DNA from: DAIOXA01 sp050949165
Lineage (GTDB): Bacteria > Bacillota > Proteinivoracia > UBA4975
Direction: 5' to 3'
Length of the DNA: 64,000 nucleotides
Assembly: GCA_050949165.1 (NCBI GenBank)
Contig: JBMNFF010000010.1
Span: 229,505-293,504 of the forward strand
The notes under the pieces are model-generated. The model made no database searches, was not told where the DNA came from, and saw nothing but the letters and a program-made list of their open reading frames with translations. The stretch's first letter is position 1. Each line of letters opens with the position of its first letter. Below, piece by piece: positions 50,571-59,872 of this stretch. A program made the translations under genes and the position numbers.

Positions 50571-50617
50571 GCCATTCCCTCCCTCTATTCACCTTATATA
50601 TTCCGCCCGGCCAGAAC

Positions 50618-51463
50618 CTAGAAGCAACCAGCCAAGGCGGTTAAGGCCTTCCCGATCCCGTCATTGTCATTGGTGTCGGTGATGTATGTGGCCCGGGCCT
50701 TGAGGCGCTCGCTGGCGTTGCCCATGGCAATGGAAATTCCAGCCCGCTCAAAGCTCGGTATATCGTTATCATAGTCCCCGAAGACGCATACTTCCCGCAT
50801 GGGTATCCCGTAATAATCGGCGACCAGCTGGATGCCGTGGCCCTTATTGGTGCCCCGGGCATTTATCTCTAAAAAGGTCCTGTCACTGAAAGCATAGGTC
50901 AGCCCCGGCTGCCAATCGAGAAATCGGGTCAAGGCAGAAAAATCATAGCCATCTGGCATGTTCACCGCGACCTTATATACCGGATGCTTGTCCAAATAGA
51001 GGTAGTCCTCTGTCAAAAAGCGAATGCGGTTTTCCGTAAGGCCGAACTTCTCCGCCAGTTCCCTAATCCCTTCGGCTCGGGTAATTCCGGGATTATCCCG
51101 GGAATAATACACTCCCTCCAGGGTCTGCAAACAGGTGTGCAGACCAGCCCGGCCAAGCAAAGTGCAGAGCTTGTCCACATCTGTATCGGCGATGGGTTTG
51201 CTGAATAAGAGGGTATCATCCCTGCTGTCCATTACCAGGGCGCCATTGCCGGCCACGAATGGCCCCTGAAAGCCCAACTGCAGGATATACTCCCGCAAAG
51301 AGTAAGGCATGCGCCCGGAGCAGACAGTGACCTTGACGCCCCTCTTCATCAGGCCGCGGATTATCTTCAAATGGGCTGGAAAAATTCGCCCTGCGCTGTT
51401 TAGCAACGTCCCGTCCAGATCAAAGGCAAGTAAGGAAATCTTGTGTTGGCAGTCAATTCGCAT
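50618..51463 (-). CDS. Cof-type HAD phosphatase (copy 2)
   Basis: 281 residues. Motifs LLAFDLDGTLLNSAG, VTVCSGRMPYSL, GNKGHGIQ and VCVFGDYDNDIPSFERAG identify the IIB HAD family. Closely similar to the copy at 51552 in motif regions, suggesting tandem duplication; the copy at 36981 is more distant in the cap. AAGGAG precedes the ATG. Confidence 0.93.
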   Translation of the reverse strand: MRIDCQHKISLLAFDLDGTLLNSAGRIFPAHLKIIRGLMKRGVKVTVCSGRMPYSLREYILQLGFQGPFVAGNGALVMDSRDDTLLFSKPIADTDVDKLCTLLGRAGLHTCLQTLEGVYYSRDNPGITRAEGIRELAEKFGLTENRIRFLTEDYLYLDKHPVYKVAVNMPDGYDFSALTRFLDWQPGLTYAFSDRTFLEINARGTNKGHGIQLVADYYGIPMREVCVFGDYDNDIPSFERAGISIAMGNASERLKARATYITDTNDNDGIGKALTALAGCF

Positions 51464-51551
51464 GGGAATCTCCTTCGGTGCAGTAATTCTGTATCCTGTC
51501 TCTATAATACTCTTTTGCAGAAAAATTTGCCAGCTCGGTTACCTGGCCTTG

Positions 51552-52406
51552 TCAGGGCACGGGCAGAAAACAATCCTCCAGGGCCGCAAGGGCCTTGGCG
51601 ATGCCCTGGTTATCGTTGGTGTCGGTGATGTACTTCGCCCAGGCCTTGAGGTTAGCGCTGGCATTGCCCATGGCCACAGAAAACCCCGCCCGTTGAAAGG
51701 AAGGTATGTCATTGTCATAATCCCCAAAGGCACAGACCTGGCTGAGGGGGATTCCGTAGTAATCTGCGACCCGTTCAATTCCCTTTCCCTTGTCAATCCC
51801 CCTGGGCATAATATCCAGCAGGTGTTCTCCGCTAATGGTGCCGGTCAATTCCGGTTCAGAACCCAGGAACTCCAGCACGGCAGCTAATTTATCCTCTTCT
51901 GGGATATAGCAGACCAGCTTATAGGCAGGGCTGCCGTCGTAATTCCCAAAGTCCTTGTCCAGATCCAGGATTGGGACCAAGGGCAGTCCCCGCTCTGCCA
52001 GCCTCTGCATATAGCCTTGGTAAACTGGGGTGCGGGGATTGCCCCTGGTAAAATAAACGGCATCAATGGTCTGCAAACAGGTATGCAGGTCGAGGCGGCC
52101 AGCAAGGACCGACAGGCTCTCTACTGCCTGCGGGTCAATTGTCTTGCTAAAAACAAGCGAGTCATCCACACTGTTGATAACCAGGCCGCCGTTGCAGCCA
52201 ATATAGGGCCCCTCCAATCCTAACTGGTGAACATAGGCCTTCTGCATATAGGATATCCGGCCTGAACAGATGGTGACCTTCACGCCCCGGCTGGTCACTT
52301 CAGAAATCTTCTCCAGGCTGGACCGGCTGATGTTGCCGGAACTGTCCAGTAGTGTCCCGTCTAAGTCAAAGGCCAATAGCGACAACTTGTGATTATATAG
52401 GTTCAT
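51552..52406 (-). CDS. Cof-type HAD phosphatase (copy 3)
   Basis: 284 residues from the ATG at 52406 (GGAGAG upstream). LLAFDLDGTLLDSSGNISR, VTICSGRISYMQ and VCAFGDYDNDIPSFQRAG are the HAD motifs; DRG-type cap in the middle. Next to copy 2 on the same strand (88 bp apart). Substrate likely a sugar phosphate or nucleotide; not assignable. Confidence 0.93.
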   Translation of the reverse strand: MNLYNHKLSLLAFDLDGTLLDSSGNISRSSLEKISEVTSRGVKVTICSGRISYMQKAYVHQLGLEGPYIGCNGGLVINSVDDSLVFSKTIDPQAVESLSVLAGRLDLHTCLQTIDAVYFTRGNPRTPVYQGYMQRLAERGLPLVPILDLDKDFGNYDGSPAYKLVCYIPEEDKLAAVLEFLGSEPELTGTISGEHLLDIMPRGIDKGKGIERVADYYGIPLSQVCAFGDYDNDIPSFQRAGFSVAMGNASANLKAWAKYITDTNDNQGIAKALAALEDCFLPVP

Positions 52407-52513
52407 ATTCTCTCCTCTGCCCAAGTACTGTGTTCCACCAATTCTCTTCTCTTATATTAACACGTCTTCGCCGCCAGCTGTAGGCCCAGGTCGCTGCCAT
52501 AATCCTCAGCAAG

Positions 52514-52541
52514 AAAAAAGCGGCCTCCCCAGGGAAGCCGC
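52514..52541 (-). terminator. Terminator of the propeller gene
   Basis: Minus strand GCGGCTTCCC and GGGAGGCCGC arms (one mismatch) followed by TTTTTTCTT. Confidence 0.75.
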
Positions 52542-52584
52542 ATCAAACTCGCCGGCTTGGCCCCGAGTTGGCGCTCCGGCCTTT

Positions 52585-54045
52585 TTACTGGCAGATACTC
52601 TTGGGCTTCACCCAAACCTCCAACCCGTCAAAGGGGTTGGCCGTCCCCAGGTAGAGGTTGCCGTTCTTAGCCAGATAGAGCATCCTCACGCCGTAATTAT
52701 GGGGATTCCCCAGGCCGTTGAGGGAGACCGGCGCCCAGTTGACGCCGTCCCGGGTCTTCCACAGGTCAAAGCCAAAGGTCCACCGCCCCAACACCTTGAT
52801 TACATTGGCAAGCTTCTGCAGGAGGTTCCGGATGAAATTCAGCGAAACCCTGCTGCCGGCCAACTGGGCTTCCGGCGGTGTCGGGGGATTGATGCCTCCG
52901 GAAACGGCAGCGATAATTTCCGGCAGCAGGGGAATGAAGGGCGGAATTAGAACCGACCAGCTGAAGGTGCCCAGGAACAGTTCGTCCCCCTGGGCCTGGA
53001 TTTGCCAGCAATAGGCATTGCTGATATTGCCAAAGCCAGAGGAATAACCGCTTAAGGGCTGTCCCCGGACGCCTGTGCTGGGCTGAGTCGGAACCACCGG
53101 CTCGCCCCCCACCACCAGCTCCCAGTTATCCTGCTTATCCACCCTGATGACATCGAAGCCCTTGGGCGGCACGATGTACTGGTCAGGGCTGAGGGTCAGC
53201 ACTGCTGCTTCGATGGCAGTGCCGATGTAGATATGGTCCTTAAATACTCCCACCGCCCACGGGTGCTCATTCCTGGCATCCCCGGCCCCCTGGTCCACCA
53301 CCAGCTTCCAGCGATCCCGCTCCGGCTCCGGCCCCAGGGTGCGCCACAGCTCAAAGCCAGTGGAACGCCCCGCCCCCACATAGAGACGGTCATTGAAGCT
53401 GAGGAGCAAATCCACATTGCCCCGGGGGTTCTTGTCAGGATCGCCATGGACATCCACCGCTTCCCAGCCTTCCCCCTCGGGATCGTAGCTGCTGAACAGC
53501 TGAAACTCCCCCTGGCCCATCAGGGGCAGAGCCCCCATGTACAGCTTGCCCCGGTGTTCCACCATGTAGCGGGTGGAAAACCCCTGGATATCGTTCTCCA
53601 AGATGCGCCAGTTCACGCCGTCATTGGACTTGAGCATAAAGAGGTAGGGCGTCAGGGTCAGGGCCCCGGCATAGATGGCCGTCTCCCCCTGGGGGGTGGT
53701 GTAGGTTATCATGAAGCGAAAACCCAGGTTGACGAAGTACTCCGGGGTGCGGTAGACCCGCTCCCACTTTCCGTGACCGTCCAGGGGATAGCGCCATATC
53801 TCTCCGACCATGATGGGATTTTCCGGAGCCAGCTCGGGAGGGATAGGGATATCTCCCAACACCGCGTTGGCAAAGATGGAGTAGGGGATGTTCCGGGCAG
53901 TGCCTACATAGAGGTAGCCATTAAATTCTGTCATGGACCATGCATAGTTGTTCTGCATTGCGTTATCCGGGTCAGCGGCGTCAAAGCCGTTGACCGGAGT
54001 AAGCTTGTGAAAGGGATTCAACAGCGTCCCGATATCAATGGTAAT
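52585..54045 (-). CDS. Beta-propeller-like hypothetical protein, probable ATT start
   Basis: 486 residues. Repeating units with the pattern YxGTxxxxxFxLWxxxDGVNWxxV (GFELWRTLGPEPERDRW, LMFKSNDGVNW, FDLWKTRDGVNWAPV) look like blades of a six- or seven-blade propeller of the Kelch/galactose-oxidase style, each ending in W. No catalytic residues can be named. No signal peptide. ATG at 54210 is not usable since it overlaps the next gene and lacks a ribosome binding site; GGAGG at 54058-54054 lies exactly 8 nt before ATT at 54045, after which the family-like sequence begins. Confidence 0.65.
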   Translation of the reverse strand: MTIDIGTLLNPFHKLTPVNGFDAADPDNAMQNNYAWSMTEFNGYLYVGTARNIPYSIFANAVLGDIPIPPELAPENPIMVGEIWRYPLDGHGKWERVYRTPEYFVNLGFRFMITYTTPQGETAIYAGALTLTPYLFMLKSNDGVNWRILENDIQGFSTRYMVEHRGKLYMGALPLMGQGEFQLFSSYDPEGEGWEAVDVHGDPDKNPRGNVDLLLSFNDRLYVGAGRSTGFELWRTLGPEPERDRWKLVVDQGAGDARNEHPWAVGVFKDHIYIGTAIEAAVLTLSPDQYIVPPKGFDVIRVDKQDNWELVVGGEPVVPTQPSTGVRGQPLSGYSSGFGNISNAYCWQIQAQGDELFLGTFSWSVLIPPFIPLLPEIIAAVSGGINPPTPPEAQLAGSRVSLNFIRNLLQKLANVIKVLGRWTFGFDLWKTRDGVNWAPVSLNGLGNPHNYGVRMLYLAKNGNLYLGTANPFDGLEVWVKPKSICQ

Positions 54046-54137
54046 AGTATACACCTCCCTGCTCCATGATAATGGCAGCAAGCGGGAGGTGTTCGCTTTC
54101 CCAGTAAGGTGAAGGAAAAAGCCCGGGGAACCGCAGC

Positions 54138-54899
54138 TTACAGCTCTGCTTCCAGGGAAGAGCAGGCCTGCTGAATTCCCGCCCCCAACTGTTCCAGCCA
54201 GAGTTGCCACGATTCCTGCCTGGCCAGGGCGGGGCAGAGTCTGAGCTCAACGGCCTTCTCCAAAAGGCCCTGCCAGGGGTAGCGGCAGTTGGTCAGCACC
54301 CATTGAGCGGCAAGGGTTTTCCCCGTGGTCCTGCCGGTTTTCAGCCAATAGAGAGACTGGGAGATGAGGAAGAGCCAGTCGGCGGAATGGATATCCCTGT
54401 CGGTTTTCACGGCGTGTTTTCTGATGGTCCCGACCAGCGAGGCCACTTGTGCCAGCATCTCTTCCCGGGAGGGATAGGGTATCTCCCCCCGGATATCGCG
54501 GCCCTGAATCAAATAGCCCGCTTCCAACAACCCACACATAGAAAAGCCCCGCAAACCGTATTCTCTATTGAAGCGGTCTTTTGTCGTCCCCCAATAGATT
54601 GTGTTGCCCCGGCGCCCTCCATTGATGATAGCAGAATAGGGAACAATCTCCCCTTCCAGGACCGCCAGGTAAGGATTGTCGCCTCTCCTATACTCAGCCC
54701 GCAGCTCATGGAAGGCCTGAAAATTGCCCTGGCTGAGGGCAGCATCGACGACGATAAAGAAGTCCAGGTCGCTGTAGCCCAGGCGAAAGTCATGATAGGC
54801 GGCTGAACCAAAGCAGTAGGCCGCGACAATCTTGTTATCCAGTAGGCTGTCCACCGCCGCCACAAACTCCTTCAGAGCCGATGCGATTTCTCTGTTCAA
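54138..54899 (-). CDS. Nucleotidyltransferase of the aminoglycoside adenylyltransferase type
   Basis: 253 residues; TTG start at 54899 preceded by GAGGTGATG. The Pol-beta NTase core is FGSAAYHDFRLGYSDLDFFIVV (GSx with DxD), followed by a helical C-terminal domain of about 130 residues as in AadA-like proteins. It may adenylylate a small substrate or antibiotic; the residues that give aminoglycoside activity cannot be verified here. Start is 92 bp beyond the propeller gene and it may be co-transcribed. Confidence 0.78.
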   Translation of the reverse strand: MNREIASALKEFVAAVDSLLDNKIVAAYCFGSAAYHDFRLGYSDLDFFIVVDAALSQGNFQAFHELRAEYRRGDNPYLAVLEGEIVPYSAIINGGRRGNTIYWGTTKDRFNREYGLRGFSMCGLLEAGYLIQGRDIRGEIPYPSREEMLAQVASLVGTIRKHAVKTDRDIHSADWLFLISQSLYWLKTGRTTGKTLAAQWVLTNCRYPWQGLLEKAVELRLCPALARQESWQLWLEQLGAGIQQACSSLEAEL

Positions 54900-55004
54900 A
54901 GCATCACCTCAAATATGGAAGTCTCCTAATCCCTTGGATGAAGCAACAACTCTGCGAAAAGAATTGTCGAAAGCCTTCCTGGCTGGCGTTAGGAGGCTTA
55001 TTCT

Positions 55005-55559
55005 TTAAATCATATAGTACCTGCCAGTCGCAATCTGCACAGATAGGCGACCCAGGGGGAAGCCGCTTATATGTTTCGGGTGTGGTTTTGCCACCAGCAA
55101 AAACTTCTCGCTGGCTATGTCTTCGCCCATGTATTCGTTCAATTCACCTTCGCTTGTAACCAGGCAGATGGCGTTTCTATAGCGTGCCGTGACCTTGCCA
55201 CCCAGTCGCTGAACTAAAGAAGAATAATAGCCTACCATTTCTTCTTCAGTGAGGATTTTATTGCCAACGCGCCTGATATGTACTCCCGGCTGCTCCTTCT
55301 CCGGAAGGCCTTCAATGTACAGCCCCAAATCACATGAAAAGAGCGGATAGTCGATTCCCTTAAACGAACGAAGCGCCTGGAAATATGTGAGGGCCTTGAT
55401 TCTCGCGTTTTTCCCAGGATTATTGCCGCTTTCATCAACTTCCGGCAGCGAAGGCAGATATTCGCCAATCCCCACCAACCGAAGCGCCAGGGGCCGGAAA
55501 ACCTCTTGCATATACTGAATTTTACCGGTGTTGCCAGTGCCATAGATAAAAGTGTTCAT
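55005..55559 (-). CDS. Ham1/RdgB-like non-canonical purine NTP pyrophosphatase
   Basis: 184 residues from the ATG at 55559 (GGGAGAGAG upstream). TGNTGKIQYMQEVF is the NTP-binding loop, ESGNNPGKNARIKALTYF the metal-binding block, and SCDLGLYIEGLPEKEQPGVHIRRVG the third conserved stretch. These enzymes hydrolyse ITP, XTP and dITP to keep odd bases out of nucleic acid. Somewhat divergent from RdgB (SCDLGL instead of ADDSGL), so it could have shifted specificity. Confidence 0.82.
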   Translation of the reverse strand: MNTFIYGTGNTGKIQYMQEVFRPLALRLVGIGEYLPSLPEVDESGNNPGKNARIKALTYFQALRSFKGIDYPLFSCDLGLYIEGLPEKEQPGVHIRRVGNKILTEEEMVGYYSSLVQRLGGKVTARYRNAICLVTSEGELNEYMGEDIASEKFLLVAKPHPKHISGFPLGRLSVQIATGRYYMI

Positions 55560-55730
55560 TATCTCTCTCCCGGAATATAGTATCAATCAACCCTTCGCTG
55601 TTCTTAACCAACTTTACCCAGTACCCCTTCTGACTTAGAGTTCTACCTATCCGAAACATTACCTGCTTACCCTCGGCAAAAAAAAGCTCTATGACTAGGC
55701 GCAAAGATATCGGATTCTTGATACAAAGAT

Positions 55731-55759
55731 CCCCCTTAGGGTCTCTCAACCTAAGGGGG
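55731..55759. terminator. Hairpin between the Ham1-like and membrane protein genes
   Basis: CCCCCTTAGG and CCTAAGGGGG, a 10-bp perfect stem with a 9-nt loop, without a T run. Confidence 0.5.
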
Positions 55760-55807
55760 CAAATCACGGGGCATCAGCTCCACATAAAATGGGTGCGAAA
55801 ACAGCAC

Positions 55808-56236
55808 CTAATACGCTAAATAATATTTGTAGTTGCTGGCCCCGGGTGATGAGAGATACAACAGGGGCAGCAAGGTAAACACAAATTCTGTGGTAAAGCC
55901 CACCAGCAGCCAGGTCTGCAAACTGGATGGCCACGGCCAGATTAATTGAATTGCAAACCTGGATAGCCAGACCGCGACGAAGAAGACATAAAAGACCTTT
56001 AATTCTTTTCCGCCTTCAAACAGCTTTCTCTGAACTAAGAGCAAGAGCAGGCTTATTCCCGCTAATAGGAAGGAAAAGCAAAAATTCACGTAATTGATGG
56101 ATTGATAGATTTCCACCGGGGCGTTGGGAATGTAAGAGAACCACTGAAAGGCATAAGGGGCGAAAAAGTGCGCTGTTCCAACCAGGAAGCTAATTATGCA
56201 TGCGATATTAAAGAGTATTATTGCGGCTTTTTTCAT
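55808..56236 (-). CDS. Hypothetical four-helix membrane protein
   Basis: 142 residues from the ATG at 56236 (GGAGAAGTGACA upstream). Four hydrophobic segments (about 5-25, 45-68, 82-102, 110-132) with few charged residues between them. No recognisable family motif. It stands alone, 220 bp upstream of the divergent glycyl radical operon; a functional tie cannot be claimed. Confidence 0.6.
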   Translation of the reverse strand: MKKAAIILFNIACIISFLVGTAHFFAPYAFQWFSYIPNAPVEIYQSINYVNFCFSFLLAGISLLLLLVQRKLFEGGKELKVFYVFFVAVWLSRFAIQLIWPWPSSLQTWLLVGFTTEFVFTLLPLLYLSSPGASNYKYYLAY

Positions 56237-56331
56237 TGTCACTTCTCCTCATCGGATATTTATCAGACCTGACTATCCTACATCAATGAGCAGTTTTTTT
56301 CCACATCTTTTATTCTCTAGTACGGAATAGC

Positions 56332-56337
56332 TATAAT
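56332..56337 (+). promoter_or_regulatory. Possible -10 box of the glycyl radical operon
   Basis: TATAAT with a poor TTTATT at 17-nt distance upstream; 120 bp before the operon's first ATG. The rest of the 220-bp gap shows nothing clear. Confidence 0.35.
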
Positions 56338-56456
56338 TTGCCTCGCCCAACTGGTTAATAAAGGAAACCCCCTGTCCCGTGGAGAATAAGCTTAGTTAAT
56401 TAAACTATACCCTGCTGCCAGAGGCTGGCCAGCAATGGGGATTGGAGGCACAGGAA

Positions 56457-58937
56457 ATGAGTAAGCCAAGAGTAAAGGAACCGTATAATCTGTCTCCCAG
56501 AATTAAATGGCTCTACGACTACTATCATGCCGGCGCCAAGCGCAAGTGGAACAACGAGTTCAGCGCCTTTACCACCGGCACAGACTGGGATGTCCTCTAT
56601 GATGAATCCAACTACTACATCGTCCCGGAAGTCTATTCATTCTTTAACACCTTCAATCTCTCCTTCAACCAAGCCGCTGTGAAAGTCGACACCCCCAAGG
56701 ACTTTTACAGCTGGCCTCTGGTGGAACGCAAGGCCTGGTTCCTCAAGGAGGTCATGGTCAACCACCTGCCCAAGGAGATATTGCCGGGGGACTTAATCGC
56801 CGGCGGCCGCTTTAATCTGCAGACTTCCATGTGCTTATCCAAAAAGGAGGCGGCCCAGCGCGCCCGGGACCTCTATGGCAAAAAAGGCCTGCGCAACCAA
56901 CTCCTGGCCTTTCATGACCGGGGCTTTGGCAACTGCGGCGCCACCAGCGGCCACCTGATCCCCGACTACCCCACGGTGTTAAAGATCGGCTTTCAGGGCA
57001 TCCATGCAGATTTGCAGGCCAGATACGATGCCCTCCCCCAGAAAGCTAAGGAAGGACCCAAAGGCGCCCAGCTCCGGGCCATGCTGACCGCCGCCACCCT
57101 GCCCCGGGACCTGGCCCAGAGCTATGCAGATAAAATAGACCTGCTCCTGGAGGCCGAGGGCGATGAAGAGCGGCGAGCTGAGCTAACCAGAATGCGAGAT
57201 AACCTCCGCCTGGTCCCCTGGCAGCCGGCCCAGGATTTCTGGCAGGCCCTCCAAGCCCTGTGGATTACCCACATGCTGGTCCTGTCTGATGAAAACTACC
57301 CCGGCGCCGGCGTGTCCTTCGGGCGCCTGGACCAATACATGCTCCCCTACTACCAGCAGTCCCTGGCTGAAGGCATGGACCGGGAATTCATCAAGGAAAT
57401 CCTCAAATGCTTCTGGCTGCACTGCAACTATGCCTACGACGCCATGATTGCCACCGGCGACCAGGGGATTACCTCCGGGTACGGCCAGCTCTTCAACCTC
57501 TCGGGCCTGGGTCGGGACGGCAAAGATGCCACCAACCAGCTGACCTACCTGCTCCTGGAGGTCATCGATGAGATGAGCCCCATCCTGGAGCCCAAGCCCA
57601 ATGTGCGCCTGCACACCAACACCCCCAATGAGCTGCTGGACAAGGTGGTGGACATGATCTGCGCCAGCCAGGGCGCTCCCTTCCTCCTCAATTTCGATGA
57701 GCGCTCCATGGCAGGCCTGCTCAGGCAAGCCGAAAAGGCCGGGGTCACTGAGTACATCAATGAAGGGAATGTCTGGGATTATGCCTCGGTGGGCTGCCTG
57801 GAAAACACCATGTGCGGCAACGACCGCTCCCATACCGTGGACTGTAACCTCAACCTCTACAAGGCGGTGGAATTGGCCCTGGGCAATGGCCGGGACCTCA
57901 TCGAGTACACCGACATCATCTGGGGCAAGAAGTACAAGGTCCGGTCCTTTGGCCCCAATACCGGCGACCCCGCCACCTTCACGGATTTTGAACAATTCTA
58001 CGCTGCCTTCAAGGCCCAGCTTCGCTATGCCATGGAGAAGATGGTAAACCTGTACAAACGTTCCTCAGATAATATCGCCACCTATTCCCCCACTCCCTAT
58101 GTCTCCTGCCTGGTCCGGGGCTGCGCCGAAAAGGCCGCCGATGTCACCCGGAATGGCCCAGAGCTGCGCTTTGTCACCATCGAAGGGGTCACCTTCGCCA
58201 CCACCGTCGACTCCCTCCTGGCCATAAAATACCTGGTCTTTGATGAGAAGGAATGCACCTTCCCCACCCTCATCGCCGCCCTCAAGGCCAACTGGGAGGG
58301 CTATGAAATCCTGCGGGCCAAGGCCATCAACCGGGCCCCCAAGTATGGCAGGGATGATCCCGAAGCAGATAAATTAGCCCAAAGGGTTATGGAAGATTTC
58401 TCGGAGATGTGCTGGGACTATAAGACCAATCTCACCGACGCCAGATACCGGCCCGGCATGCTCAGCTGGAACTATTGGATTAGCTCCGGCTACATCCTCC
58501 CCGCCTCCCCCGACGGGCGCTGCCGGGGCCAGTTCCTCTCCAATGCCATCTGCCCCGTTAACGGCGCAGATATCAATGGCCCCACCGCCAACAGCAACTC
58601 GGTGGGCATCGCTCTGGGTGGCAAGGGGGAAAAGGGAGATTACCAGCAATGGCTCAACTACCTCCCCAACGGCGCCAGTCACACCATCACCCTCTCTCCC
58701 TCCCTCATCAAGCACAAGGATAAACTCAAGGCCTTCCTGCGCGGGTATGTGCAAAACGGGGGCACCGCCCTGCAGATCAACATCCTGGATCCAGATATGC
58801 TCCGGGATGCCCAGAGGCATCCCGAAAACTATCGCAACCTCCTGGTGCGGGTAACGGGCTATAACGCCTACTTCACCGCCATCGGCCGGGAACTGCAGAA
58901 CGAAATCATCGCTCGCCAGAGCCACGGGAGTTTCTAA
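56457..58937 (+). CDS. Glycyl radical enzyme, PFL/glycerol-dehydratase superfamily
   Basis: 826 residues from the ATG at 56457 (GGAGG 8 nt upstream). The thiyl site is Cys447-x-Glu449 in YASVGCLENTMCGNDRSH and the glycyl radical sits at Gly801 in VRVTGYNAYFTAIGRELQNE. Cys-x-Glu fits the dehydratase, lyase and decarboxylase branches and excludes the formate acetyltransferase Cys-Cys pair. The GCLENTMCGNDRSHTVD stretch is like arylacetate decarboxylases as I recall them, but the substrate is open. Cytosolic, oxygen-sensitive; activated by the next gene's product. The stop overlaps that gene's ATG by one base. Confidence 0.93.
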   Translation: MSKPRVKEPYNLSPRIKWLYDYYHAGAKRKWNNEFSAFTTGTDWDVLYDESNYYIVPEVYSFFNTFNLSFNQAAVKVDTPKDFYSWPLVERKAWFLKEVMVNHLPKEILPGDLIAGGRFNLQTSMCLSKKEAAQRARDLYGKKGLRNQLLAFHDRGFGNCGATSGHLIPDYPTVLKIGFQGIHADLQARYDALPQKAKEGPKGAQLRAMLTAATLPRDLAQSYADKIDLLLEAEGDEERRAELTRMRDNLRLVPWQPAQDFWQALQALWITHMLVLSDENYPGAGVSFGRLDQYMLPYYQQSLAEGMDREFIKEILKCFWLHCNYAYDAMIATGDQGITSGYGQLFNLSGLGRDGKDATNQLTYLLLEVIDEMSPILEPKPNVRLHTNTPNELLDKVVDMICASQGAPFLLNFDERSMAGLLRQAEKAGVTEYINEGNVWDYASVGCLENTMCGNDRSHTVDCNLNLYKAVELALGNGRDLIEYTDIIWGKKYKVRSFGPNTGDPATFTDFEQFYAAFKAQLRYAMEKMVNLYKRSSDNIATYSPTPYVSCLVRGCAEKAADVTRNGPELRFVTIEGVTFATTVDSLLAIKYLVFDEKECTFPTLIAALKANWEGYEILRAKAINRAPKYGRDDPEADKLAQRVMEDFSEMCWDYKTNLTDARYRPGMLSWNYWISSGYILPASPDGRCRGQFLSNAICPVNGADINGPTANSNSVGIALGGKGEKGDYQQWLNYLPNGASHTITLSPSLIKHKDKLKAFLRGYVQNGGTALQINILDPDMLRDAQRHPENYRNLLVRVTGYNAYFTAIGRELQNEIIARQSHGSF

Positions 58938-59869
58938 TGTTAGCCCGAATCCTGGATATCCAGCGCATGTCCACCGAAGACGGACCCGGTCTGCGCACCA
59001 CGGTGTTCTTCAAGGGCTGCTCCCTGGCCTGTGAGTGGTGCCATAACCCCGAAAGCATCAAATTCGGGCCCCAGGTCCAATGGCTGGAGCATAAATGCAT
59101 TGGCTGCCGCACCTGCGTGGCCGTCTGCCCCCAGCAGGGACTGGAATTCCTGCCGGAAGGGTTAAAGATAGACCGGGATAACTGCACCGCCTGCCGGACC
59201 TGCGTCGAGGCCTGCCCCGCCGCCGCCATGGAATGCAAGGGGCAGGATATCAGCCCCCAGGAGCTCCTGGAGATCCTGCTCCGGGACCGGGAGTATTTTG
59301 GCCCCGAGGGAGGGGTCACCCTCTCCGGCGGCGAGGCCGTCCTCCAATCGGCGGCCATTGAGCTGCTCCGGCTCCTCAAGGAGCAGGGAATCCACACCGC
59401 CCTGGATACCGCCGGCCATGTCCCCTGGACCACCCTGAAAGAGGCCCTGCCCTACTGCGACCTCCTCCTCTACGATGTCAAGCTGATGGACAGCGAGGAG
59501 CACAGAAAATTCACCGGCCAGGGCAATGAGCTGATCCTGGACAACCTGAAAGCCGTGGCGGAGTATAAAAAGACCCACCCCCTGCGGCTGTGGATCCGCA
59601 CCCCCGTAATTCCCGGGGCCACCGCCACCAAGGAAAACATTCAGGCCATCGGTGAATTCCTGAGGGAAATTCCCGGCATTGAGCGCCACGAGCTCTGCGC
59701 CTTTAACAACCTGTGCGTGGACAAGTACCGGCGCCTGGGGCTTGACTGGCCCTATAAGGATAAAGGCCTCCTGGAGGAAGCCCACTTTCAGGAACTCTGG
59801 CAGACCTGTAAAGCCGCCAGCGGCTTGCAGGAAACCTACCGCACCGGTGCGGTAAAAAGGGAGGAGTAG
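58937..59869 (+). CDS. Glycyl radical enzyme activating protein (radical SAM)
   Basis: 310 residues. Radical-SAM Cys28-x3-Cys32-x2-Cys35 (KGCSLACEWCHNP), then a two-cluster ferredoxin insert (Cys54, 57, 60, 64 and Cys83, 86, 89, 93), the GGE-like SGGEAVLQ and the GRE-activase tail. It uses S-adenosylmethionine and reduced clusters to place the radical on Gly801. The insert is the type found in activases of glycerol-dehydratase-like and decarboxylase-like enzymes. Translationally coupled to the enzyme gene. Confidence 0.95.
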   Translation: MLARILDIQRMSTEDGPGLRTTVFFKGCSLACEWCHNPESIKFGPQVQWLEHKCIGCRTCVAVCPQQGLEFLPEGLKIDRDNCTACRTCVEACPAAAMECKGQDISPQELLEILLRDREYFGPEGGVTLSGGEAVLQSAAIELLRLLKEQGIHTALDTAGHVPWTTLKEALPYCDLLLYDVKLMDSEEHRKFTGQGNELILDNLKAVAEYKKTHPLRLWIRTPVIPGATATKENIQAIGEFLREIPGIERHELCAFNNLCVDKYRRLGLDWPYKDKGLLEEAHFQELWQTCKAASGLQETYRTGAVKREE

Positions 59870-59872
59870 AAT

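Noticed and set aside
55522..55767. 81-codon minus-strand frame upstream of the Ham1-like gene
   Set aside because: Overlaps the real start of that gene in another frame, and its 5' part is the hairpin at 55731-55759; no start signal.
57183..57995. 270-codon minus-strand frame
   Set aside because: Shadow of the glycyl radical enzyme gene, which has both catalytic motifs intact.
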